Source: Acanthococcus lagerstroemiae
Taxonomy: Eukaryota; Arthropoda; Insecta; Hemiptera; Eriococcidae
DNA length: 64,000 bases
Reading direction: 5' to 3'
Assembly (NCBI GenBank): GCA_031841125.1
Contig: JAJSSI010000012.1
Location: forward strand, 496,001-560,000
Shown: one piece after another, positions 12,729 to 21,823 of the stretch
Layout of the letters: each line of letters opens with the position of its first letter
Numbering within the stretch: the first letter of the stretch is position 1
The notes under the pieces: model-generated
Databases searched by the model: none
What the model saw: the letters and a program-made list of their open reading frames with translations, nothing else
What the model was told of the DNA's origin: nothing
Translations under genes and position numbers: made by a program

Positions 12729-12818
12729 CTGAAATGATAAAAGGTGAAATACTTAAGTAGAGAATACATTCTCTCACAGCTATTGAATCTGCTCATGATT
12801 CGAACTTACCTTTATCTA

Positions 12819-12946
12819 GCCACATCTGTTTGCGTGTCTCTTTAACGAGAATTTATTTGATAAACTTTTCTTGCAAATTGGGCATTCAAACATACTGATA
12901 GAAGAGCATGAAAATTCATGAAGTTTTCGGTCAACCCCTGGACCTA
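12819..12946 (-). pseudogene. MULE zinc-finger exon 1, with in-frame stop
   Basis: After an acceptor in a T-rich tract the frame encodes a C2HC finger (CPICKKSLSNKFSLKRHANRC). It then meets TAG at 12816-12818, shortly before a consensus GTAAGT donor. If the donor is used, the TAG interrupts the N-terminus, and the protein might start further in. I count this as a second probable lesion of the copy. Confidence 0.55.
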
Positions 12947-13300
12947 CATGAAAAAAAAAAAAAAAAGACATAGAACACGAACATCCAAAATTTAATGAGA
13001 TACAAATTACAATACTTACTTTCACTTGCACTCAGTTTCTTTTTTGGTACATTTGGAATGATTATTGGGAAACATTAATAGTTAAAAAAATTATTACAAT
13101 ATAGGTATTACTAACAAACAATCTGTGAATTACATTCTGCAACTTTATTCACTCAATTCAACACTAGACAAGTCACTGTAGTATACATCGCTTAAAGAAC
13201 GCATAGACTACACTATTGATAAGAGAAGATTGATAAGACTACTTAGAAAAAAAGCAAACACCTGCACACGCGGTAATTGTACGCCGGCTAGCGTCTAGTG

Positions 13301-13322
13301 TCTGCAGCTCCCAGCTCCAACA
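13301..13322 (-). repeat. MULE target duplication and the last 15 bases of the Copia 1 5' LTR
   Basis: TCTGCAG at 13301-13307 repeats 8809-8815 and marks the MULE duplication. 13308-13322 completes the 218-bp LTR, and GTTTT at 13323-13327 is the Copia duplication. Three insertion junctions thus fall within about 30 bases. Confidence 0.9.
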
Positions 13323-13554
13323 GTTTTAATGTTTCTTGAATGTACGGCTGTGACATGGCTATGATGACTAAAAGTGGTGATGTTGGGTGAATGTTAATGT
13401 ACAGCAAGGCCGCAGCTGCGTGGCTGTAGCGATTGCTTACGTTCTTATCACTCGGCACAGAATGTCAACAAGAGAAGCATTCCGTCAAGCACGAGGTAAA
13501 GTTACTTGGTGAGAATTTACAACTGTCGTTTATTAATTTTTAATATTTTTAATT

Positions 13555-16044
13555 ATGTCTGCAAAACCGAAATCAAAATCATCCAAGGAAATGGACCAAA
13601 GTGGTGTATTTACAGGGTAATTATTCAAAATATTATTAATTATGTTCAACATTATTTGAATACGCTTTTCGAGTGTCTATTCTTCATTTTGGTACTCTTT
13701 CTTGTTTCAGTTATGAGACTAGTCTAGTTTCAACAGATTCTATCAACGCAGCTGGTCTGCAATTGTAATATTCTGTCAACGCAGCTGGTCTGCAATTGTA
13801 ATATTCTGTCAACGCAGCTGGTCTGCAATTGTAATATTCTGTCAACGCAGCTGGCCTGCAGTTATAATTAATATTCTATCAACGCAGCTAGTCTGCAGTC
13901 GTATTATTTTTTCAATGTTACGCTGCAACAACGCAATTGTTATTTTCATGTTATTCTTCGTCATTATTCCTCAGATCCAAAGCTCAGCAACGGTCACTGA
14001 AATATAACGTTCAGCAAAAGCAGTACATGCTGCAGTTCCTCAAACATCACCCGCAGATGGTGTCAAAGAGGTTTTCTAGCACCTACACCCTGCAAGATGA
14101 GAAGAAACTGTGGCAGCAGCTAGCCAGTCAGCTGAACAAAATGGGACCGGAAAAGGCGGTCAAAGATTGGATTGAGGTGTGGTTTGTATTGTTTTATACA
14201 ATCAAAAGTGAACTCATATTAATTCATTTTCTATAATGCACATGATTTCTTATTTAGGCATGGAATGGTTATAAAAACAAAACACGTAAATTGGCCCGGG
14301 ATATAGTGCGTGAACACCGCAAAACTGGCGGTGGCGAAGCAGACGTCGATTATGGAAAGTTCACCCCTCAAAAGGAGCGGGTGATCCAGCTCCTTGGGGG
14401 CTGGAAAACAATCAAAGGAGAAGCTGTCAGAGAGTTGGAAGTCGCCTCACATCCGAAAGTAGAGGACCTTACCCATTTTATTACCGAAGAATTTGTCAAA
14501 GCAGACATTGATAACGATTTGCTAAATGTAGGCCTTGAAAATATTATTTCTATGATTTACTAATGAAATGTACATAAATTTATGTCAACTGAGAGGTAAT
14601 GAAACGATTATATTGTAGCTGGAAGAGTATTACGATCAAGGGTTACTTGCAAGAGAAGGAACGTCAACGCCCACGCAGTCTCTTAGTTTGTCAGTCAAAG
14701 AGACTCTTAGTTCGTCAGTCAAAAAGACCGTACCAGTGTCTCAATCACCTTCAGTTGAGCGCAGAGTGGATGACATGTCAACGCCACAGCAGTTATTTAG
14801 TAAATCGGTAAAACGAACAGCACTGCAGCATACAACTGCCAAATCTAGTATTGTCAAACGTAGAAAAATGACAATTGAAGTGGGTGAGATATAGACTAAT
14901 TTCCTTATTAAATCAATTCAATGCGGTCCCATGCGCATTTTACTTGTACTTCTTCACTCTTTATACAAATTGTGCGGCTTTCTTCGTAAAATGATTGTAA
15001 TTTGAGCTCGTCATTGATAATATTTTTATTGTGAAAGAAATACAATTCGAAGTGCGACTTTTTTACATGTGACCGTCTTGTATTACACTACACAACAGGT
15101 CCATTTGACTGCCCCCCCTTCATATTTCTGATCCAAAGTGGACTAGTTGAATTGAGCTCGTTTTGTGCTGAATTGTGTTACCATAATTACGTTTCGTGCT
15201 TAGTACCTTTCAAAATATTAACAAAACTCTTTAAAGAGCCAGCCCCTCCCCCAGGACAAATTTAAGGTTGAAATTCTTTGGAGATCATTGAATATTTTTC
15301 CACAATTTTTGAGAAACTTCTTCAAAAACCATCGTATTTTCACTTGTGTGAATCTTGAGGAAAAATCTCCCGTTATTCATAAAGAATAATTTTATTGAAA
15401 ATCTTCAGAGAAGGAACTCTGACAAGTTTCAAGGAATTGCATCGGAAATATTCGGGGAAAAGTAACGATGGTTTTTGAAGAAGTATCTCAAAATTTGTCA
15501 GGAAAAATATTCTATGATCTCAAGAGGATTTCAACCATAAATTTTGTCCTGGGGGAGGGCTGGCGCTTGAAGAGTTTTGTTAATATTTATTTTGAAATTT
15601 ATTTTTTTATAAGTAATTTGTCTGACTTATTTTAAATAATACATTTATATTATTTAGCCCATGAGGACCAAGGCCTCTCCTTACAATCGTAATTAAACAA
15701 AAATTTAAGAGGAATCAGGTTCAATGAAAAAGTAGAGACCAGACTTGAATTCAGCATTTAAAATACCTTTAGAATTGCATAGTCTCATCCCCGTGTTTTT
15801 CATGCTCTTATATAATATTACAGTTTCAAACTTTCCTAAAATGTAGGATATTTTTACAGTAAATCCACAGTTGCTCAGTATACAGGAGAATATGCTGATG
15901 GAACAAACGCGGCAAGCCGATGCGATGGTCAAGCAAGCCGAAGCAATGGTCAAGCAAGCCGATGCAATGGAAAGGATTGCATCTGCAGTCACATCAGTAG
16001 GTACAGCCCTAACGAAAATTGCCGAGAAGTGGGCAGAAGAATAA
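13555..16044 (+). CDS. Harbinger A MADF/Myb-like accessory protein
   Basis: Five exons fit with consistent phases: 13555-13616, 13975-14176, 14258-14527, 14619-14883 and 15860-16044, totalling 984 bases or 327 residues. Exons 2 and 3 encode a compact helical MADF/Myb-like DNA-binding region (…QYMLQFLKHHPQMVSKRF, then WNGYKNKTRKLARD). The tail carries repeated QADAMVK units and ends in a coiled coil. In Harbinger elements such proteins bind DNA and carry the transposase into the nucleus. The same exon plan occurs in element B and in the fragment at 62253-62851. The frame looks intact although the partner transposase is broken. Confidence 0.75.
13730..13908 (+). repeat. Tandem repeat with GCAGCTGGTCTGCA core (first intron)
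   Basis: About five copies of a 33-36-base unit, each with the core GCAGCTGGTCTGCA or a near variant, lie in the first intron of the accessory gene. Cores of the same type occur in the matching intron of Harbinger B (29714-29800), so they may be binding or splicing-control sites. Confidence 0.85.
15207..15600. repeat. Foldback element in the last intron of the A accessory gene
   Basis: Two arms of about 125 bases (from about 15210 inward and from about 15600 inward) are imperfect inverted copies. Both carry CAAAATATTAACAAAACTC-type ends and a C-rich CCTCCCCCAGG block. It resembles a non-autonomous foldback MITE. I could not define a target duplication. The intron around it still has usable splice sites. 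Confidence 0.7.
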
Positions 16045-16517
16045 ATCTCGAACTATTACGTGTTGAAGTGTACTGTTTTTATTAATTTTATTGTGTTTCG
16101 TTTTCATTCATTTTATTGTGTACAGTCCTAAAAATTGTAAGAGTCTATAATAGAAAATTATTAAAGACGTATTGGCGATTTTGCTCTCCTCGTTCAACCA
16201 TATTCTGATTCACAAACACTGGAGGTGCGAATTCTTGTAAAATTTCATCATCAGCTTCATTGTAATCATCATTATTTGGTAAATTGAGCAAAAGAATAAA
16301 TCTCGAACTATTACGTGTTGAAGTGTACTGTTTTTATTAATTTTATTGTGTACAGTCCTAAAAATTGTAACAGTTTATAACAGAAAATTATTAATGACAT
16401 ATTGGCGATTTTGCTCTCCTCGTTCAACCATATTCTGATTCACGAATACTGGAGGTGTGAATTCTTGTAAAATTTCATCATCAGCTTCATTGAAATCATC
16501 ATTATTTGGTAAATAAT
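16037..16517. repeat. Direct duplication of about 250 bp at the 3' ends of the two A genes
   Basis: The segment from 16037 recurs from 16292 with a shift of 255 bases. The first copy has about 25 extra bases, and scattered mismatches separate the two. It duplicates the end of the transposase (minus strand) next to the stop of the accessory gene (16042-16044). The first copy is thus a dead partial copy of the transposase C-terminus. Confidence 0.8.
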
Positions 16518-17807
16518 CGTCATTATCCATTCGTAGACAGATGTTGTGAAGCGCAGCGCAACAATTGATGATTTTCGTACACTTCAATGGCGCAAAATGA
16601 AGACCTCGTTCGCTCTTCAAGCACCGCCAGCGTGCCTTTAAAACACCTAAAAATAAGATAATTGTACAGTAATTGTCTTTCACTTACAATATTGTATGAA
16701 TCAGCGCACTTGAAAAACGTACCAATTACTTTCTCAATTATACTTTGAAGCTGTTTGTGACGTCTGTTAAATCGGATTTGCCCTATTCCTTCAAGGAGTC
16801 AGTAGCCATAGCTCCAAAGGGTACCCCACTGTCTCCAAGAAGCCACCACTGATTTCCTTCAAACCATTGCGATATGAAAGCGCGAATGTGACTAACAGCC
16901 CAAACAGCTGCATCGTGGGTGCTTCCCTGATGTCTCGCATTGATTGCCAGGATATTATATTAATCATCAGCGATCTACAAAGGAGAAATACATAATGTTA
17001 ACTTTTGATATATGAAAATATGGAGGCCAAAAAAGAACTCACAATTTGAGTGTTCAGCGAGTGCCTCTGCTTTCTATTGACATACTGAAACTCGATGGCA
17101 GTTGGTATCGCCTGTGTGACAATGTTGATGTGGGTTCCATCTATAAACCCGACAATTCGTGGAAAATTTTCATGTTCTTCGATTCAACATGTGAAACAGC
17201 AAGTAACATGAAAGTAACCCAAAACTGGAACACTGCAAGTTGGAATATTGACCAACATATCTTCTATACGTAACGATATTACTGACCTATTACTGATTAT
17301 ATTGATATCGTTGTTGGAACGTGGGAATTTTACGAATCGCGGACATAAGTGTTCATTCATTACATCGACGACTTCATTAATTATTCTCGATGTAGTCGAC
17401 TTTCCTACACCTAAATTTTTATCGTTTCCAACTGAACGTAGATAGGATCCTTGGGCGAAAAACCTCAGCGCAACAAGTAGCTATAAGCGCACAAATAATA
17501 TAAATGATCACAATAACTTGATAATAATTTATGTAAAGGACTTACAAGTATGTTTACTTACTTTCAGTCTTCTAGTAACAGCACCTCTTCGGGTCTCCAT
17601 CTTTAAATGTGGTTCAATGATTTCGAAAATCAATTCGAATATTTCTTTGTTTACCCGAAACAATTCCCGAAACCTACCATTCGATAACTGGAATGCTCGA
17701 TTTTCTTCCCTTATACGTATATTTAATTTCCTTTCTTCTCTGCGCCGCACTAAATTGTCGTTTTCATTCATAAATACATTTAAATTATTAAAATTAATCG
17801 CCCACAT
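16375..17807 (-). pseudogene. Harbinger A transposase (HARBI1-like), frameshifted
   Basis: Five exons are recognisable: 17562-17807, about 17260-17480 (helix-turn-helix region), about 17040-17265 (first Asp in FIDGTH), about 16720-16975 (GSTHDAAVW and second Asp in LLGDSG), and 16375 to about 16650 (VLKARWRCL and ALHNICL). The Glu lies in IEKVIG at the exon 4/5 junction. Right after LLGDSG the frame changes at a G run, and a second change is needed to reach the Glu region, so this copy has at least two indels. DDE nucleases of this family act with the accessory protein encoded on the other strand. Confidence 0.75.
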
Positions 17808-18413
17808 TTTATAAATAATGATTATGTAAAAAATTGATCTTATCACCACAACAAAATCAAACATTAGATAAAATGAAAGATAATTTTCATTACGACTTCC
17901 TAGCCGGGCTAACTACTAGTCGCAAGGTGTAGTTATGCTGACTATCCCGGCTATGCCAAGAAAAATAACAAGATGCTGCAGCCGCTATAGCCCGCAATAG
18001 CCAGCAGATAGCCGCTTTCGAGAACGCACATAATTTGATAGCTGACATAGCCGAGCGTTAGCTGTGATAGCCGATTTCAAGGAACGCTCTCCAGGACCAC
18101 TATTCTCGAAAAGTTGCTATGCGATGTTATGATAACAACGGTTGTTACTAGGGGTGCGTTCAAGAATTACACACGGTGCGAGTTTGTCACACTAAGACGT
18201 TCAGAAATAGCAGTGCGATGCACAGTGAGTGACGGAAAAACGTGAGTTCATCGTTCATAAATAAGCAGTGCGATCGCACCGTGCGAGAAAATTACACCCC
18301 ACTTCGGACTGCGGCGAGAATCGCACCCTGCCATTTGATTGGTTCTTCCTTTTGTTTACATTATTACTCAACACAATGATAGAAATATGTACTGCGAAGC
18401 CAAAGTCGAATAT

Positions 18414-18659
18414 CGATAGAAAAATGTTTGAAACTAGCCAGTAAAATTCTAGACGAAGACGAAACTTTCAGAAAAACTTTATTCAACTTATAAAAGTACA
18501 AAACATCAAAAACTTAAACAACGTTCGTAAGAATAATAATAACAACCTGCAACGAGGAACCGTGCTGAAGAGAATATGTAAACACCAGTCAGTGCAGCCA
18601 GTTGTACACGTACAAAATTGTACAACAAGCAGACATCGGTGCAGTTCATTTTTCCGACG
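18414..18659 (-). repeat. Copia 2 3' LTR
   Basis: 246 bp, identical by eye to 24422-24667. Read in element sense it begins CGTCGG and ends TATCG. The adjoining purine tract (complement of 18660-18669) supports the border. Confidence 0.92.
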
Positions 18660-19093
18660 CTCCCTTCTCGTTGGTAGATGCAAAACATATAACAATGATA
18701 CAAAATGAACTGAAACAAATCTGAAAAACTTACGAGGAAACTTTGAATAATAAATTTACATGATTTCAAAAACACATCTGTCACTATAAAGAAACAGTCA
18801 ACAATTTTTCTCAACTCCCTTCCACCAAAATATTGTAAACTTTAACTACAATAAACTCAGCTTACAACTTGTAGGTTTTCCAACAAAAAAAACTTTCCAA
18901 CATTATAAAACTACAAAAAAAAAACTTGAACACATAATTTCAGGAAAACTTAAATATAGACAGAAACTTAACACATTACTACAATAAGAATCCTTCAGTT
19001 TTCAGATACGAAACTTTTATTCAAGTCCTACCATTCTAGTGCTTCAGCGTCTGTAAACATAAATTACAGGATCGGGTGTTACTTGTGGTATGT

Positions 19094-21823
19094 TTATTTC
19101 AGCATCAAGTTTCTGAAATGTTCAAACTTTTCAGGTCCCAAGACTTTTGTAAACGCATCAGCAATTTGATCGTTCGAATTAATCCATTTTATTATTACAT
19201 TCTTATGGGCAACTTCTAATTTTATGAAGTGGTAACATAACTTGACAACATGTTTCAATGTTTGCGTTTCATCTGACTTGGCTATTTTAATCGCTGAGGT
19301 ATTATCTTCATAGATGATGGGGATTAATTGAATTTTAATCAATCTTTTACACTTTTCATTCAAACCCTTTACCTCCTTGACAGCCATTGACATAGCTATG
19401 TACTCTGCCTCTGCAGTTGACAGAGCTACATGACTTTGCTTTTTCGTCTTCCACTGTATGATATCCCCAAATAATTTAATTAATACACCGTTTGTTGATT
19501 TCCCCTTTTCATCGCTAACTCCTAGAGACGCATCTACATAACATTCCAACGTTTCACCCTTTCCTTCATAAACTAAACTCAAATTTACTGTTCCCTTCAA
19601 GTATCTGAAGATACGTTTTACTTTGAGCCAGTCATTAAAGTCAAAGTTCGATTGTTTTCTACTTAGGAGGTTTACGGCAAAAGTGATGTCTGGCCGAGTT
19701 GCATTAGCAAGATACAATAAACTTCCAATTGCTTGTCTATAGGGATATACTACGTCATTGTCAATTTTACAACTTTGGTTTTGAACAGTCTTTTTCTCAC
19801 TCTCAGATGTTACCATTGGTGTTCTTACAGTATTACATTCTTCCATGTTAAACTTCTTCAACAGTTTTAGAATGAATTCCTTTTGGCTTAAGATTAAAGT
19901 ATTATCTTTACTATTTCGAATAATCTGGATACCAAGAAATTTTTCCGGCTTGCCCAAATAAGAGATTTCGAACTCTTTGTTTAAAATGTCTTTCATATGA
20001 TTTATTTTACTTTCTGAATTTCCCACCATAAGAATATCATCAACATAGATGAGTAGAATTACAAATTTATTATCTTTTCTCCACATAAACAAACAAGGTT
20101 GAAATTCATAAGTGTTAAATTGGTATTTCTCCAGAGTTAGACGCAACTTTTCATACCATCGTTTTGGGCTCACTTTTAATCCGTATAGTGCTCTACTTAA
20201 TTCACAAACATATTTCCCTTTTAGTTCATTTCTACCTTCGAACCCATCCGGTATTTCCATATACACCTTCTTTTCCAACTCCCCGTTTAAGAATGCTGTT
20301 TTAACATCTAATTGATGTATTTGAAGCTTGAATTTGTTCGCAACTGCTAATAGAAAGCGCACATCAGTTAATCTCGCCACAGGAGCATAAGTTTCAGATA
20401 GATCGTATTTATTTTTATCTAAGAATCCTCGAATGACAAGCCTTGCTTTATACCGAACAAACGTTTGCTGATTTCTCAGTTCATTCTTCCTTTTGAAAAC
20501 CCATTTTGCATTCATGATTCTTTGATCTTTTGGTACATTTTCTCTAGTAATCAATTCCCATGTTCTATTTTTCCTTAAAGAGTCTAATTCCGATTTTATT
20601 GCATCGTGCCATTTCCCACTTTCTTCACCATTCAGTGCTTCATCAAAAGTTTCGGGTTCGTTATCGACTGAAGCATTAAAACAGAGTTCAAAATCGTCAT
20701 TATATACATCCGAATTATACTTGAAATAATTAAAACAGTCACAGTCTGAGTAGTGGTCACATAACATGCTCAATACTACGTCTTCATCATTTAGAGCTTC
20801 ATTATTTGTTGCAGAAATTAACCAACTACTAACGTTATCAATGGGTTTTTGTTCATTCAAAGTTGTTTTTCTTTTAGTTCCAAAACAATCTTTGTACGTT
20901 TTAGATTCAATAAACTTAATATTTTTAGATCGATACAGTTTCGAATTTTCAGGGTTAATTACATAATAGCTATCATCACCACATGCTACCAGAAAACATT
21001 CAGTACTTCTATCGTTGAACTTTGTTTTTACCATTGGATTTAAAACGTAGCAAACACTTCCAAAACGCCTGAAGTATTTTATTGAGCATGGTCTTTTGAA
21101 TAGTACTTCATATGGTATCTTTTTATTAATGGACCTTTTTGGAGTTCTATTATAGACTTTTACAGCAAATTGTAGAGCATATGACCAAAAAGTTATAGGG
21201 AAACCTGAATCAAATAATAAGCATCTTATCTTCTGTTGTAATTCTAAATTGAACCTTTCAGCAGTGCCGTTTAAATTTGGGGTATACGCAGGAACCGGTT
21301 GAAGCGTAATTTTCTCTTTTTCTATTAAGCTTTTCATTGATTCAGTCATATACTCGGTTCCATTATCCAATCTTAAAAACGTAATTTTTGCATTTTGTCC
21401 TAAAGCTTTTCTTATATCATCAAGTACATTTTGTAATGTTATATGCACCGTTGACTTATCTTCCATAGGATATGCCCATGCATACCTGGAAAAATCATCG
21501 ATAAAGGTTATTATATATTTATTACCATATTTATATGACCCGGGGTTTATTGGCCCCATTACATCAGTATGAATCAACTTCAAAGGTTCGTCATACTTGA
21601 ATCTGATAGTTTTACAAGGTTCCCTAACAATTTTAGCTCGTTTGCAAACTTCACATTCAGTTATTGCATTGTCAAATTTTACGTTTTTCAATTCAAGTAT
21701 ATGCTTCGCAGCTTCTTCTAAATACGTTTTTGACACATGCCCTAATCTATAATGCCAAAGTAAACCAATATTTTCTTTTAAGACTTTGAACTTTTCAGTA
21801 CTTAATTTTTCAAGATCTTCTTT
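19094..21823 (-). CDS. pol: Copia 2 integrase, reverse transcriptase and RNase H
   Basis: This is the pol part after the in-frame TGA at 21824-21826, about 909 codons to the stop at 19094. The order is HHCC pre-integrase region (LLWHYRLGH; CEVCKRAK), integrase (IHTDVMGP, FIDDFSRY, NGTAERFN), acidic linker, reverse transcriptase (LDVKTAFLNG, LIYVDDILMVG) and RNase H (STAEAEYIAMS; ADAFTKVLG). The first ATG lies at 21736, inside the pre-integrase region. Apart from the single TGA the frame is continuous with gag-protease, unlike the frame change seen in Copia 1. Confidence 0.9.
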   Translation of the reverse strand, partial: KEDLEKLSTEKFKVLKENIGLLWHYRLGHVSKTYLEEAAKHILELKNVKFDNAITECEVCKRAKIVREPCKTIRFKYDEPLKLIHTDVMGPINPGSYKYGNKYIITFIDDFSRYAWAYPMEDKSTVHITLQNVLDDIRKALGQNAKITFLRLDNGTEYMTESMKSLIEKEKITLQPVPAYTPNLNGTAERFNLELQQKIRCLLFDSGFPITFWSYALQFAVKVYNRTPKRSINKKIPYEVLFKRPCSIKYFRRFGSVCYVLNPMVKTKFNDRSTECFLVACGDDSYYVINPENSKLYRSKNIKFIESKTYKDCFGTKRKTTLNEQKPIDNVSSWLISATNNEALNDEDVVLSMLCDHYSDCDCFNYFKYNSDVYNDDFELCFNASVDNEPETFDEALNGEESGKWHDAIKSELDSLRKNRTWELITRENVPKDQRIMNAKWVFKRKNELRNQQTFVRYKARLVIRGFLDKNKYDLSETYAPVARLTDVRFLLAVANKFKLQIHQLDVKTAFLNGELEKKVYMEIPDGFEGRNELKGKYVCELSRALYGLKVSPKRWYEKLRLTLEKYQFNTYEFQPCLFMWRKDNKFVILLIYVDDILMVGNSESKINHMKDILNKEFEISYLGKPEKFLGIQIIRNSKDNTLILSQKEFILKLLKKFNMEECNTVRTPMVTSESEKKTVQNQSCKIDNDVVYPYRQAIGSLLYLANATRPDITFAVNLLSRKQSNFDFNDWLKVKRIFRYLKGTVNLSLVYEGKGETLECYVDASLGVSDEKGKSTNGVLIKLFGDIIQWKTKKQSHVALSTAEAEYIAMSMAVKEVKGLNEKCKRLIKIQLIPIIYEDNTSAIKIAKSDETQTLKHVVKLCYHFIKLEVAHKNVIIKWINSNDQIADAFTKVLGPEKFEHFRNLMLK

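Larger units (their letters stand above)
8816..13300 (-). mobile_element. Mutator-like element (MULE) inside the Copia 1 LTR
   Basis: Terminal inverted repeats of about 54 bases begin CACTAGACGCTAGCCGGCGT at 8816 and recur in reverse complement ending at 13300, with about four mismatches. The flanking duplication is TCTGCAG (8809-8815 and 13301-13307), possibly eight bases with the adjoining G. The duplicated sequence is LTR sequence, so the MULE is younger than Copia 1. It carries a multi-exon minus-strand transposase with zinc-finger exons, a MULE catalytic domain and a SWIM finger. Animal Phantom elements are a possible relative; this is not established here. Confidence 0.92.
2713..13322 (-). 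mobile_element. Copia 1 LTR retrotransposon, interrupted by a MULE
   Basis: The element reads on the minus strand and is bounded by 218-bp LTRs starting TG and ending CA. The 5-bp duplication GTTTT is present at 2708-2712 and 13323-13327. The 3' LTR is 2713-2930. The 5' LTR is split by the MULE into 8613-8815 and 13308-13322. Without the MULE the element is about 6.1 kb. Domain order is gag, protease, integrase, reverse transcriptase, RNase H, as in Copia. The LTRs differ at only two places by eye, so insertion was recent, yet the coding region already has three in-frame stops and one frame change. Confidence 0.93.
2621..18091. mobile_element. Harbinger/PIF element A (host of the Copia 1 + MULE nest)
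   Basis: The ends are inverted: the first 18 bases from 2621 (GAGAGCGTTCCTTGAAAT) recur in reverse complement ending at 18091. The flanking triplets are CTG (2618-2620) and CAG (18092-18094), compatible with the CWG target of Harbinger elements but not identical. Inside are a plus-strand MADF/Myb-like gene and a minus-strand DDE transposase, the usual two-gene layout. Subtracting Copia 1 leaves about 4.9 kb, a normal size. The sequences inside both ends are rich in short GGCTAT/ATAGCC-type motifs, possibly protein-binding sites. Its right flank was later used by Harbinger B. Confidence 0.8.

Noticed and set aside
13735..13905. CRISPR-like array
   Set aside because: Direct repeats with period 33 lack variable spacers of constant size and lie in an intron of a eukaryotic transposon gene. 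They are a tandem repeat.
15705..15992. A 95-codon minus-strand frame with repeated SACLTIAS units
   Set aside because: It is the antisense of the tandem repeat in the last exon of the Harbinger A accessory gene.
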